Assembly: GCF_039729145.1 (NCBI RefSeq) | Contig: NZ_CP155793.1 | Location: 3,472,001 to 3,536,000, forward strand | Origin: Microbacterium sp. SY138 | GTDB lineage: Bacteria > Actinomycetota > Actinomycetes > Actinomycetales > Microbacteriaceae | Length of the DNA: 64,000 nucleotides | Direction: 5' to 3' | In this document: positions 31,399 through 39,790 of the stretch, one piece after another | Layout: each line of letters begins with the position of its first letter | How positions within the stretch are numbered: position 1 is the first letter of the stretch | Made by a program: the position numbers and the translations under genes | Notes under the pieces: model-generated | What the model was told of the DNA's origin: nothing | Database searches by the model: none | What the model saw: the letters and a program-made list of their open reading frames with translations, nothing else

Positions 31399-33426
31399 TC
31401 AGCTCTCGACGCGGCGACGCCGCACGAGCAGCCCACCCATCATGGCCAGGACGACGCCGATCACCACGATCGCGATCGGAGCCTCGAGACCGGTGGTGGC
31501 CAGCCCTGCGCCCGGTGCCGCCGCGGCTCCTCCGGCCTGACCACCCGTCCCCGCTGCCGCGGTGACGGTCAGCGCCGTGCGGGAGATCACCGTCGTGCCT
31601 GACAGCGCCACCAAGGTGTGCGCACCGGCCGGTACGTTCGCAGGAATACGCAACGTGCCCTGAAGTGCACCGTCCGCGTCGGCAGTCAGCGTCCCGAGCG
31701 CGATCGGGTCGGAGTGCAGCTCGAATGCGATCGTCGCTCCCGGCGTGAACCCCGTGCCCGAGATGGTGATGTCATTCCCGGCGCGGATCGATCCTGCGCC
31801 GAGCGCGAGGGCGGGCCCCGGCTGCGGCTCAGGATTCGCGACCGCGACGAGGGTGAAGTCGATCCCCGACACGGGAGCGCCCACGGTCACGACGACGGGA
31901 GTCGCCTGCGCCGCCGTGGCGACGCCGTCGTAGAACTGAGGCTGCGCGGTCGTTGTGCTGTCGTTGTAGAAGTTGGCCGAGGCCTTCAGGATGAACGACC
32001 CTTCAGGAAGGGCGAGCGAATACGCGCCGGTCTGAAGATCAGCGAAGGTCGTGCCGACGATCTCGTTTCCGGACCAGGCCTCGACGATGACCTCTCTCCC
32101 CTCACTGCTGTCGAGAGAGACCGTGCCGGTCACGAGGGCAGCCGCGTCGAGTTCCGCGTCGATTCCGACGACGTTCGCACCGGACGTCACCGTGACAGGG
32201 TTCGCGGTCCCCGCCGTGTAGGCGTCGGCCCAGTACTCGGCTCGCAGACCGGGCTCATACGGCGCGAAGTGCACGCGATAGGTGCCAGGCGCGACGGCCA
32301 CCTGATAGGTGCCGTCGTTCGCGACGCCGAGGAAGTATGCGTGACTGCTGTCCTCCACATCGGCGACGGTGATAGCGGTGAGTGCACGAGAGCCGTCTGC
32401 GCTCTTGGTCACCGAACCGCTGATGTACCCGACCGAGTCAAGAGCCGCGTTCACCCCGGCGGTCGTCTGCAGTTCACCGACGGCGACGACCTTCGCAGCG
32501 TTGAAGCTGTACGCGTTCTCCCAGTACTCCGTGACGAGTCCGGGAGCGGGCGCGCCGAACTGCACGCGATACGAACCGGCAGGAAGTCCGCCGACAACGT
32601 ACGCGCCGGCAGGGTTGGTGCGCGCGAAGGCAACGATCTCTCCGTTCGCATCGAGCGCGTTCACCGTGACGTTTGCGAGAGGCGCGCCGTCATCGGCGCG
32701 CGTGACGACGCCGGCGATCGCGCCCCCGGCCACGAGGGAGGCATCGATGCCGGAGACAGCTTCTCCCTCGGCGAGGACGACAGGGGTCGCCTGGGAGTAG
32801 TCGAAGGCGTTCTGCCAATACTCGCGCTTCAGATCGGTTCCCTCCGGCTGGAACCTCACGATGTACGAGCCGGCGGGGAGGGCGTTGAGAGTGTAAGTGC
32901 CGGACGCATCGGTGAAGCCCGATGCCCAGGCCGTGCCGGGGCCGGTCACCGAGACGGCGATGCCCGAAACCGGTGTCCCGTCGTCCTCGCGGGTGACCGT
33001 TCCGGTGATAGACGCCGAGGGCGCGGGGGCGAGCGCGGCGTCGATGCCCGTCGCCGCAGACCCGTTCGTCACCGTGACGCGCTGCGCGCCGAGTGAGTCG
33101 CTGGCGTTGTTCCAGTACTCCGTGGCGAAGCTGCGGTCCGGCGCAGAGAAGCGGACCAGGTAGGTTCCGTCGGCCAGGCCGGTGAGCGTATATCCGCCAG
33201 TCGCATCGGTGACGGCGTCGGACCGGCCGAGCGCGCCATCTCGCTGTGCGGAGACCTGGATGCCCGCCAGCGCCGCTCCTCCGACGTCGGCCGTCACCGT
33301 CCCGGACATCGAACCCGTTGGCGCGGGATCTTCCGCCGCCACGACGGCTGTCGCACCTCCCAGGGCGATCGCGATCGCCGCCATTCCGCCCAGCACAGCC
33401 CGCAGCATCCCGCGTCGTCGCGTCAT
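31399..33426 (-). CDS. Surface protein with five prealbumin-like repeats and LATTG sorting signal
   Basis: A 675-aa exported protein. A basic N-terminus and hydrophobic core ending TAVVAA form the signal peptide. Five repeats of about 95 residues follow, each starting like SITGTVTREDDG. Most carry the sandwich motif YTLNALPAGSYIVRF, EYWxNAxx and GIDAxL, resembling carboxypeptidase-regulatory/CNA-B-type beta sandwiches. A sixth Ig-like module (GNDITISGTGFTPGATI) precedes LATTG, a hydrophobic helix and RRRR. LAXTG is the signal used by actinobacterial class E sortases, so covalent attachment to the wall is likely. Start at 33426 has AGGTGAGAAG upstream. Adhesin or wall-scaffold role is inference. 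Confidence 0.8.
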   Translation of the reverse strand: MTRRRGMLRAVLGGMAAIAIALGGATAVVAAEDPAPTGSMSGTVTADVGGAALAGIQVSAQRDGALGRSDAVTDATGGYTLTGLADGTYLVRFSAPDRSFATEYWNNASDSLGAQRVTVTNGSAATGIDAALAPAPSASITGTVTREDDGTPVSGIAVSVTGPGTAWASGFTDASGTYTLNALPAGSYIVRFQPEGTDLKREYWQNAFDYSQATPVVLAEGEAVSGIDASLVAGGAIAGVVTRADDGAPLANVTVNALDANGEIVAFARTNPAGAYVVGGLPAGSYRVQFGAPAPGLVTEYWENAYSFNAAKVVAVGELQTTAGVNAALDSVGYISGSVTKSADGSRALTAITVADVEDSSHAYFLGVANDGTYQVAVAPGTYRVHFAPYEPGLRAEYWADAYTAGTANPVTVTSGANVVGIDAELDAAALVTGTVSLDSSEGREVIVEAWSGNEIVGTTFADLQTGAYSLALPEGSFILKASANFYNDSTTTAQPQFYDGVATAAQATPVVVTVGAPVSGIDFTLVAVANPEPQPGPALALGAGSIRAGNDITISGTGFTPGATIAFELHSDPIALGTLTADADGALQGTLRIPANVPAGAHTLVALSGTTVISRTALTVTAAAGTGGQAGGAAAAPGAGLATTGLEAPIAIVVIGVVLAMMGGLLVRRRRVES

Positions 33427-33582
33427 TCTTCTCACCTTGCGAGGGAGTCCGTTCGCTCGGTGATCCCACCGTCGCGTACAGTCTCGATTCATCCGCCGAT
33501 CGCCGGCAGCTTTCCTCTCGAACCTAGAGGATCAGCACATAGGAAGGGAATAGTCGATACACGGGAGTTACCCCCCTCGTGA

Positions 33583-34236
33583 TCACTCGAACGTCCCGAC
33601 CTCCGGCACCCTATCGGTGCGCCCGTACCGGAGCAGGGTCACACCCGCCTCGTCGGTGATCGGCGGATCCAGCAACCGCAGCACGCTCGGCATCGCGTCG
33701 TCATCGAACACCTTCTTGCCCGCGCCCAGCAGCAGCGGATAGACCCAGAGGTTGAGCTCGTCGAAGAGTCCCTCTGCGAGCAGGGTGTGCACGAAATCGA
33801 TGCTGCCGATCACGTGCACTTCGCGGTGGGCCGCCCGCATCGCGGCCACCTCGGCAGCCAGATCGGCACCGACGCGCGTGCTGCCCTCCCAGTCGAGTGC
33901 GAGTTCGGCATTCCGCGTCGCCACGTACTTCGGCACCCGGTTGAAGAGCGTGCCGATGGCGCCCGACTCCCCCTCGGTGTGCTGTGGCCAGTACGAGGCG
34001 AAGATGTCGTAGGTGCGGCGCCCGAGCAGCAGCGCGTCGAGCCCGCGCATGCCCTTCTCGATCTCGGGACCGACCCCGGAGGAGGGATACCCGGCCTGCC
34101 AGCCGCTGAAGCGGAAGCCGCCGGAGGTGTCCTCGTCGGTGCCGCCGGGGCCCTGGGCGACGCCGTCGAGAGAGGTGAAGAGATCGATCAGGATCCGGCC
34201 GGATGCCTGTTGTTCATCGGGATACTGGCTGTTCAT
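33583..34236 (-). CDS. Dihydrofolate reductase family protein (RibD C-terminal type)
   Basis: A 217-aa protein of the RibD-C/DHFR-like fold. It shows ILIDLFTSLDGVAQGPGG, LLLGRRTYDIFASYW, EVHVIGSIDFVHTLL (NADPH loop) and ELNLWVYPLLLGAGKKVF. These NADPH-dependent reductases occur widely in actinobacteria, and their substrates are mostly unknown. The ATG overlaps the HxlR-type regulator stop by 4 nt, so the regulator probably controls it. Confidence 0.85.
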   Translation of the reverse strand: MNSQYPDEQQASGRILIDLFTSLDGVAQGPGGTDEDTSGGFRFSGWQAGYPSSGVGPEIEKGMRGLDALLLGRRTYDIFASYWPQHTEGESGAIGTLFNRVPKYVATRNAELALDWEGSTRVGADLAAEVAAMRAAHREVHVIGSIDFVHTLLAEGLFDELNLWVYPLLLGAGKKVFDDDAMPSVLRLLDPPITDEAGVTLLRYGRTDRVPEVGTFE

Positions 34237-34925
34237 GTCGTGCTCCCTACTGTCAGTCGTGCGATGCGGAAGGTGTCGGCGAACGAGTCCAGCAGCGATT
34301 CGTCGCCCCGGACGACCGCGACGATGTCCTGCGCGAGGGCCTCCGCCGGGGTGACCTCGCCGCCGATGAGGCGACGGATGCCGGGCCCGGCGACGATCAC
34401 CGCGTCCGGAGCGCCGTCGGGAAGACGTCCGCCGACCGGCGGCGCCGGCGGCGTGATCTGCGCGACGCGGAGCTCGCCGTCGTGCACGGATGCACGGAGG
34501 GCGACGTCGCCGACATGCAGCTCGTACTCGGCATCCACGGCGGATTCCTCCTGGAACGCCGTGCGCAAGGCCATCGTGAGCGAGTCGGGCGTGACGACGT
34601 CACCCTCTGCGGGATCGCCCATCGCCTGGAAACCCCAGCGTCCGAGCGCGAGCATGATCGGCTCGAACGAGCGGCCGTAGGGGGTGAGCTCGTACACCAG
34701 GCCGCAGTTCAGCAGCGGCACCCGGCGCACGACCCCACCCTCCTGCAACTCCTTCAACCGGGTGGACAGGATGTTGGTCGGGATGCGCGGCAGGCCCTGT
34801 TTGAGGTCGGTGTAGCGACGGGGCCCGACGAGCAGATCGCGGACGATGAGCAGCGCCCACCGCTCCCCGATCAGCTCGACGGCCGTCGTCACGCCGCAGT
34901 ACTGGCCGTAGCTGCGCGCCGCCAT
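34233..34925 (-). CDS. HxlR-type transcriptional regulator with SCP2-like C-terminal domain
   Basis: A 230-aa two-domain protein. Residues 1-105 form an HxlR winged helix (CGVTTAVELIGERWALLIVRD, then GLPRIPTNILSTRLKELQEGGVV and YELTPYGRS). The N-terminal Cys10 is where redox-sensing members have theirs. Residues about 130-225 resemble an SCP2/sterol-carrier-like pocket that may bind a lipophilic effector. Coupled to the DHFR-like reductase gene, which suggests sensing of an electrophile or drug-like molecule. Confidence 0.82.
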   Translation of the reverse strand: MAARSYGQYCGVTTAVELIGERWALLIVRDLLVGPRRYTDLKQGLPRIPTNILSTRLKELQEGGVVRRVPLLNCGLVYELTPYGRSFEPIMLALGRWGFQAMGDPAEGDVVTPDSLTMALRTAFQEESAVDAEYELHVGDVALRASVHDGELRVAQITPPAPPVGGRLPDGAPDAVIVAGPGIRRLIGGEVTPAEALAQDIVAVVRGDESLLDSFADTFRIARLTVGSTT

Positions 34926-34926
34926 G

Positions 34927-35364
34927 TCAGACCGACGCGGCGGTGTCGCCCACGTGGTCCGGGCCGTTCTCGACGGCCTCGGGGGTCATGTACAGGAAGC
35001 CGAGCGAGTTGCCGTCCGGGTCGTCGAGGTCGCGCGAGTACATGAAGCCGTAGTCCTGCACGGGCTTCGGCTCGGTGCCGCCGGCGGCCAGACCCTTCTC
35101 GAGAATCGCATCGACCTCGTCACGCGAGTCCTGACTGAAGGCCACGGAGACCTGCGCGACCTCGTTCGGGTCGGCGATCGGCTTGTCGGTGAACGTGGCG
35201 AAGAACTCGCGCTTGAGCACCATGAAGTAGATGTCATCGCTCCACACGATGCATGCGGCGTTCTCATCGGTGAACTGGGGGCTGATCTCGCAGCCGAGCG
35301 CGGTGTAGAACGCCTTGGCGCGGTCGAGGTCGCTGGTGGGCAGGTTGACGAACACCTTGGTCAT
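34927..35364 (-). CDS. VOC family (glyoxalase/bleomycin-resistance fold) protein
   Basis: A 145-aa VOC protein starting MTKVFVNLPTSDLDRAKAFYTALG and closing with YSRDLDDPDGNSLGFLYM, the family's paired beta-alpha-beta-beta-beta layout. No specific enzyme activity can be assigned; many such proteins of the PhnB-like type are uncharacterised. It ends 2 nt before the HxlR-type gene start on the same strand, so it is probably the first gene of that operon. Confidence 0.82.
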   Translation of the reverse strand: MTKVFVNLPTSDLDRAKAFYTALGCEISPQFTDENAACIVWSDDIYFMVLKREFFATFTDKPIADPNEVAQVSVAFSQDSRDEVDAILEKGLAAGGTEPKPVQDYGFMYSRDLDDPDGNSLGFLYMTPEAVENGPDHVGDTAASV

Positions 35365-35464
35365 GATGACTCCTCCGGAGATGCGAGCCCATCGGTCGGT
35401 GAGCCCTTTCGTGACCAGCTTGCAAAAAACAACTGAGCTTGTCAATAGCAAGTAACGATTCGCT

Positions 35465-35508
35465 CCCCCGTGCGGGGGATGCGGTCGGAACGGGCCCCGC
35501 CCTACGGT
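35465..35508 (+). promoter_or_regulatory. Promoter of the NarL-type two-component system
   Basis: The palindrome CCCCCGTGCGGGGG (35465-35478) is centred about 43 bp before the predicted start of transcription. A TACGGT -10 box (35503-35508) lies 6 nt before the ATG. The same motif occurs at the same distance in the promoter at 38845-38887. Confidence 0.6.
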
Positions 35509-35514
35509 GGAGGG

Positions 35515-36780
35515 ATGCCCGCAGCCCCGTTCCTCCGCACGCCGACTGAGCGCGAGCGGCGCAGCGACATCCTGCTCGCCGCCGTCATGTTCGTCGGGGC
35601 CGTGCTGAGCGCTGCACTCTCCTCGATCGCAGAGATGTACGGCGATGAGCAGGCGCCGCTGTGGACGGCCCTCGTGTACGCGGCGGTCGTCACTGCTCCC
35701 CTGGCCGTCCGCCGCCGCTGGCCCGGCACGGTCGCCGTCATCGTGGTCGCCGCCTACTTCACCGCCGTGACGATCCGGATCCCAGAGATCTATGTCGGCA
35801 ACATCGCGATGTTCATCGCCATCTACACGGCAGGCGCCTGGATGAACAACCGCCGGCGCGCGATCATCGTGCGCGTCGGGATCATCGTGAGCATGTTCGT
35901 GTGGCTGCTGATCACGATGTACCGCGATGCGATCAACGAAGCCGACAAGGCGGATGTGATCGCCGGGGCCATGTCGCCGTACGTCGCCTTCATGCTCATC
36001 CAGCTGCTGCTGAACGTGCTCTACTTCGGTGGGGCGTACTACTTCGGCGAGCGCTCCTGGGCTGCGGCCAGCCAACTGGCGGTTCTCGAGCAGCGCACGG
36101 CCGAGCTGGAGCGCGAGCGGGAGGTCACCGCTGCTCAGGCCGTCGCCCTCGACCGGGTGCGCATCGCGCGCGAGCTGCACGACGTCGTCGCCCACCACGT
36201 ATCGGTCATGGGCGTGCAGGCGGGAGCCGCCCGCCTGGTGCTGGAACGGGACCCCGCGGAGTCCGCGCGCATCCTCACCGGGATCGAGGGATCGGCACGC
36301 GACGCCATCCACGAGCTGCGCCAGCTGCTCGAGACTCTGCGGGCCCCCGGCGGGGAGACCACCGATGCCGCCTCTACCCTCGTCCTCGACGACATCGCCG
36401 AACTCGTCGACGCTTCGACCGAGGCGGGACTGCCGACCGCGTACACGGTCATCGGCGACCCCGCGCCCGTCCCTTCGCTCGTCGCCGTGAACCTGTACCG
36501 CATAGCGCAGGAGTCCCTCACGAACGCCCGCCGTCACGCCGGCCCCGACGCGACAGCCGACGTGCGCGTGCGCTACGACGACGACGGCGTCGAGATCGAG
36601 ATCGTGAACACGGGGCGCCCGGTCGCCCAGCTTCGCCCCGGGCTCGGCCAGCTCGGGATGCGGGAACGCGCCGCGGCCTCCGGAGGCACGCTCGAGGTGA
36701 TCCCCCGGCCGTTCGGCGGCCTGCGCGTGCGCGCCCGCGTGCCCTTTCCCGTCGCGAGCGAATCGAGCAGGAACCGATGA
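35515..36780 (+). CDS. Sensor histidine kinase, NarL/LiaS type (HisKA_3)
   Basis: A 421-aa kinase. Five to six hydrophobic segments fill residues 20-175, then a coiled linker (QLAVLEQRTAELEREREVTAAQ). HisKA_3 follows with the phospho-accepting His in RIARELHDVVAHHVSVMGVQ, then an HATPase with AQESLTNARRHAG and GLGQLGMRERAAASGG. The ATG at 35515 is chosen because a TACGGT box lies 6 nt upstream. Overlaps its response regulator by 4 nt. Such kinases often sense cell-envelope stress. Confidence 0.9.
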   Translation: MPAAPFLRTPTERERRSDILLAAVMFVGAVLSAALSSIAEMYGDEQAPLWTALVYAAVVTAPLAVRRRWPGTVAVIVVAAYFTAVTIRIPEIYVGNIAMFIAIYTAGAWMNNRRRAIIVRVGIIVSMFVWLLITMYRDAINEADKADVIAGAMSPYVAFMLIQLLLNVLYFGGAYYFGERSWAAASQLAVLEQRTAELEREREVTAAQAVALDRVRIARELHDVVAHHVSVMGVQAGAARLVLERDPAESARILTGIEGSARDAIHELRQLLETLRAPGGETTDAASTLVLDDIAELVDASTEAGLPTAYTVIGDPAPVPSLVAVNLYRIAQESLTNARRHAGPDATADVRVRYDDDGVEIEIVNTGRPVAQLRPGLGQLGMRERAAASGGTLEVIPRPFGGLRVRARVPFPVASESSRNR

Positions 36781-37457
36781 ACGATCCGATCCGTGTCCTG
36801 CTCGTCGACGACCATGCCCTGCTGCGCGCCGGCTTCCGCACGATCCTCGACACCCAGCCCGACATCACCGTGGTCGGCGAGGCATCATCGGGAGCCGAGG
36901 CGGTCGCCAAGGCATCTGCCCTCCGTCCCGACGTCATCATGATGGACGTGCAGATGCCCGACATGGACGGTATCGAGGCGACCGGACGTATCGTCGCCGA
37001 CCCGGAGGTCGACGCGGCCATCGCGATCGTGACGACCTTCGATCGCGACGACTACCTGTACCGTGCTCTGGATGCCGGGGCCGGTGGATTCCTGCTCAAG
37101 AACGCCGGCGCGGAGGATCTGATCTCAGCCGTCCGGGCGCTCGCCGCCGGTGACGGCATGCTCGCCCCTGAGGTGACCCGCCGCGTGCTGGCACGTTTCG
37201 CCGCGACGCCTGCTCCGGCGGCGGTCGCGACCACGAACAGCGGCGTGTCGAACGTCACGCTCGCCGAGCCCCTCACCGAGCGCGAGGCCGAAGTTCTGAC
37301 GCTGCTCGCCGATGCCCGGAGCAACGCCGAGATCGCGCAGGCGCTGTTCATCGGCGAGGCCACCGTGAAGACACACGTCTCGCGCATCCTCCAGAAGCTG
37401 GGCGCCCGCGATCGCGTGCAGGCGGTCGTGCTCGCGCACCGCATGGGTCTCGCCTAG
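36777..37457 (+). CDS. Response regulator, NarL/FixJ (LuxR HTH) family
   Basis: A 226-aa regulator. Receiver (about 5-122): VLLVDDHALLRAGF, phosphorylation site in DVIMMDVQMPDMDG, and Lys in GFLLKNAGAEDL. LuxR-type HTH (about 160-220): LTEREAEVLTLLADARSNAEIAQALFI, then GEATVKTHVSRILQKLGARDR. Coupled to the kinase by ATGA overlap. Likely autoregulatory and likely activator of the NatAB-type exporter at 38894, from the shared promoter motif. Confidence 0.92.
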   Translation: MNDPIRVLLVDDHALLRAGFRTILDTQPDITVVGEASSGAEAVAKASALRPDVIMMDVQMPDMDGIEATGRIVADPEVDAAIAIVTTFDRDDYLYRALDAGAGGFLLKNAGAEDLISAVRALAAGDGMLAPEVTRRVLARFAATPAPAAVATTNSGVSNVTLAEPLTEREAEVLTLLADARSNAEIAQALFIGEATVKTHVSRILQKLGARDRVQAVVLAHRMGLA

Positions 37458-37498
37458 CGCGGCACCCCCTGATCCGCGGCGCCCCTCCGTCTCCGCGA

Positions 37499-37504
37499 TA
37501 CCCT
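37499..37504 (+). promoter_or_regulatory. -10 box (TACCCT) of the BenE-type gene
   Basis: TACCCT-N7-ATG at 37512; leaderless arrangement. Confidence 0.45.
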
Positions 37505-37511
37505 CGGAGCC

Positions 37512-38699
37512 ATGCCCGAAGCCGCACCCCTGTCCCGCCCGATCCTGGCGGGGGTGGTGACGGCACTCGTCGGATTCACCAGCTCGTTCGCGGTGGTGCT
37601 GACCGGGCTCGACGCGGTCGGGGCGAACGCGGCGCAGGCGGCGAGCGGGCTTCTCGCGGCCAGCCTCACGATGGGTCTGGCCTGCGTGGTGCTCGCATGG
37701 CGGTATCGCATGCCGATCACGGTCGCCTGGTCGACTCCGGGAGCCGCCCTGCTCGTCGCCACGGGCACCGTCGAGGGTGGATGGCCGGCAGCGGTCGGCG
37801 CTTTCCTGGTGACCGCCGCACTCATCCTGCTCACCGCGCTGTGGCCGGCCCTCGGCGCGCTGATCGCCCGCATCCCTCCGTCGATCGCGCAGGCGATGCT
37901 CGCCGGCGTGCTGCTGCCCCTGTGCCTGGCCCCGATCACCGGGATCGTCGCGAACCCCTGGGGCGTGGCGCCGGTCGTGCTCACGTGGCTGCTGTTCGCA
38001 CGCCTCGCACCGCGCTGGGCGGTGCCACTGGCCTTCGTCGCCGCCGCCGTCGTGGTCGCGGTGTCGCTCGTCGGCGTCTCTGCGATCGGCGAAGGCACAC
38101 CCTTCGACCCTGCCCTGCTCCTGCCGCGCCTCGAATTCACCGCGCCGACGTTCACGGTCGGCGCGCTCGTCGGCCTCGCACTGCCGCTCTTCATCGTGAC
38201 GATGGCGTCGCAGAACGTGCCGGGCGTCGCGATCATGCGCAGCTTCGGATACGAAGTGCCGTGGCGTCCCGCCATGCTGGTCACCGGGGTCGGCACGGCC
38301 CTGGGAGCGACGGCGGGCGGGCACGCCATCAACCTCGCCGCCATCAGCGCGGCACTCGCCGCCTCGCCGGACGCCGACCCCGACCCGAAGAGGCGGTGGG
38401 TCGCCGGGGTCTCGACCGGGGCGTCATACCTCGTTCTCGCGGTCTTCTCGGCCGCCTTCGCCGCTCTGGTGGTGCTCGCGCCGACGGCCGTGATCCCGGC
38501 CGTCGCCGGTCTGGCGCTGTTCGCCGCGTTCGGCTCATCGGTGCAGCAGGCGATCGACGAACCGGGCGAACGGATCCCCGCCGTTGTGACCTTCCTGGTG
38601 GCCGCATCCGGGATCGCCGTGCTCGGGGTCAGCGCCGCGTTCTGGGCCCTCCTCGCCGGACTCCTCGTCCGCACGGTGCTCCACACCCCACGCCCCTGA
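37512..38699 (+). CDS. BenE family (benzoate/H+ symporter-like) transporter
   Basis: A 395-aa membrane protein with about 12 segments and the BenE-type layout: ILAGVVTALVGFTSSFAVVL, TVAWSTPGAALLVA, then PLFIVTMASQNVPGVAIMRSFGYEVPW and AGGHAINLAAISAAL. Family members import benzoate, but no aromatic catabolism genes are nearby, so the substrate is open. It has its own promoter although it sits between the two-component system and the ABC exporter. Confidence 0.85.
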   Translation: MPEAAPLSRPILAGVVTALVGFTSSFAVVLTGLDAVGANAAQAASGLLAASLTMGLACVVLAWRYRMPITVAWSTPGAALLVATGTVEGGWPAAVGAFLVTAALILLTALWPALGALIARIPPSIAQAMLAGVLLPLCLAPITGIVANPWGVAPVVLTWLLFARLAPRWAVPLAFVAAAVVVAVSLVGVSAIGEGTPFDPALLLPRLEFTAPTFTVGALVGLALPLFIVTMASQNVPGVAIMRSFGYEVPWRPAMLVTGVGTALGATAGGHAINLAAISAALAASPDADPDPKRRWVAGVSTGASYLVLAVFSAAFAALVVLAPTAVIPAVAGLALFAAFGSSVQQAIDEPGERIPAVVTFLVAASGIAVLGVSAAFWALLAGLLVRTVLHTPRP

Positions 38700-38722
38700 T
38701 ACTCCCCCCCACCCCTCACCGC

Positions 38723-38817
38723 GAGTGCACCGCTTCTCGTCGAGTGCACGACTTGTCCGCGTCTCCATCCCGTGCATTCGGCGAGATCCCGTGCACTCGG
38801 CGAGATCCCGTGCACTC
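38723..38817. repeat. GTGCACTC repeat cluster, 19-bp spacing
   Basis: Five copies of GTGCACTC or its complement: GAGTGCAC at 38723 and 38742, then GTGCATTC at 38772, GTGCACTC at 38791 and 38810. The last three lie in a 19-bp tandem unit, ATCCCGTGCAYTCGGCGAG. Spacing is 19 bp within each group. The region is intergenic, upstream of the ABC exporter promoter. Confidence 0.8.
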
Positions 38818-38887
38818 TCCCCCGCACGGGTGATCCCGCAGAGTCCGCCGTGCGGGGGATGCCGCAGTCGGGCGCGCTCCGTAACGT
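38818..38887 (+). promoter_or_regulatory. Promoter of the NatAB-type exporter with two-component motif
   Basis: Inverted copies TCCCCCGCACGGG (38818-38830) and CCGTGCGGGGGAT (38848-38860) precede a TAACGT -10 box (38882-38887), which is 6 nt before the ATG. The second copy is centred near -42 and matches the motif at the same position in the kinase promoter. Confidence 0.6.
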
Positions 38888-38893
38888 GAAGGC

Positions 38894-39790
38894 ATGACCA
38901 CAGGAATGCTCGAACTCTCCGGCATCACCAAGAGCTACGGCTCTCGGCGCGTGCTCGATGACGTGTCCTTCACGGTCGCCCCCGGGCGGCTGACGGGCTT
39001 CGTCGGCGGCAACGGCGCCGGCAAGACCACCACCATGCGGATCGTGCTGGGGCTGCTGTCGTCGGACGGCGGCCGTGTCGACCTGGACGGCGCTCCGCTG
39101 ACGACCGCCGACCGCCGCCGCTTCGGCTACATGCCCGAGGAGCGCGGCCTCTACCCGAAGATGAAGGTGCTTGAGCAGATCGTCTACCTCGCCCGCCTGC
39201 ACGGCTTCGGCAAGCAGGAGGCCACGGAGCGCGCGACCGCCCTGCTCACGGAGCTCGGGCTCGGCGAGCGGCTGAACGACACCATCGAGTCGCTCTCGCT
39301 CGGCAACCAGCAGCGCGCGCAGATCGCCGCGTCGCTCGTGCACGACCCCGAGGTTCTCATCCTCGACGAGCCGTTCTCGGGCCTCGACCCGCTCGCGGTC
39401 GACGTGGTCGCGGGAGTCCTGCAGGCCAGTGCCGCCAAGGGCGCATCCATCTTGTTCTCCTCCCACCAGCTCGACGTGGTCGAGCGCCTGTGCGACGACC
39501 TCGTCATCCTCGCCGGCGGCACGATCCGCGCGGCCGGTTCCCGAGACACGCTGCGCGCCGAGCACGCCCGTGACCGGTACGAGCTCGTCTCGGCCGGCGA
39601 CGCCGGATGGCTGCGCACCGAGCCCGGCGTCACGGTCGTCGACTTCGAGGGCGGGTACGCGCTGTTCGACGCGGACGGCCCCGAAACGGCGCAGCGCGTG
39701 CTGCAGTCGGCCGTGCAGCGTGGCGACGTCGCCAGCTTCGCCCCCAAGCATCCGTCCCTCGCCCAGATCTTCAAGGAGGTCATCCAGTGA
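38894..39790 (+). CDS. ABC transporter ATP-binding protein (NatA type)
   Basis: A 298-aa ATPase. Walker A is GGNGAGKTT, the Q-loop region is near FGYMPEERGLYPKM, the signature is LSLGNQQR, Walker B is VLILDEPFSGLD and the switch is SSHQ. The YMPEERGLYP segment and roughly 70-residue C-terminal domain are typical of the NatA/export subgroup. Leaderless start. It overlaps the permease gene by 4 nt. It is a half-transporter that should pair with the 39787 product. Confidence 0.92.
   Translation: MTTGMLELSGITKSYGSRRVLDDVSFTVAPGRLTGFVGGNGAGKTTTMRIVLGLLSSDGGRVDLDGAPLTTADRRRFGYMPEERGLYPKMKVLEQIVYLARLHGFGKQEATERATALLTELGLGERLNDTIESLSLGNQQRAQIAASLVHDPEVLILDEPFSGLDPLAVDVVAGVLQASAAKGASILFSSHQLDVVERLCDDLVILAGGTIRAAGSRDTLRAEHARDRYELVSAGDAGWLRTEPGVTVVDFEGGYALFDADGPETAQRVLQSAVQRGDVASFAPKHPSLAQIFKEVIQ

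Noticed and set aside
33427..33582. Possible small gene between the wall protein and the DHFR-like gene
   Set aside because: No frame with a start signal and sensible protein. The stretch holds only the upstream region of the wall protein gene.
38700..38893. A short minus-strand open frame across the GTGCACTC repeats
   Set aside because: It runs through the repeats with low-complexity translation and no start signals; better explained as regulatory or repeat DNA.
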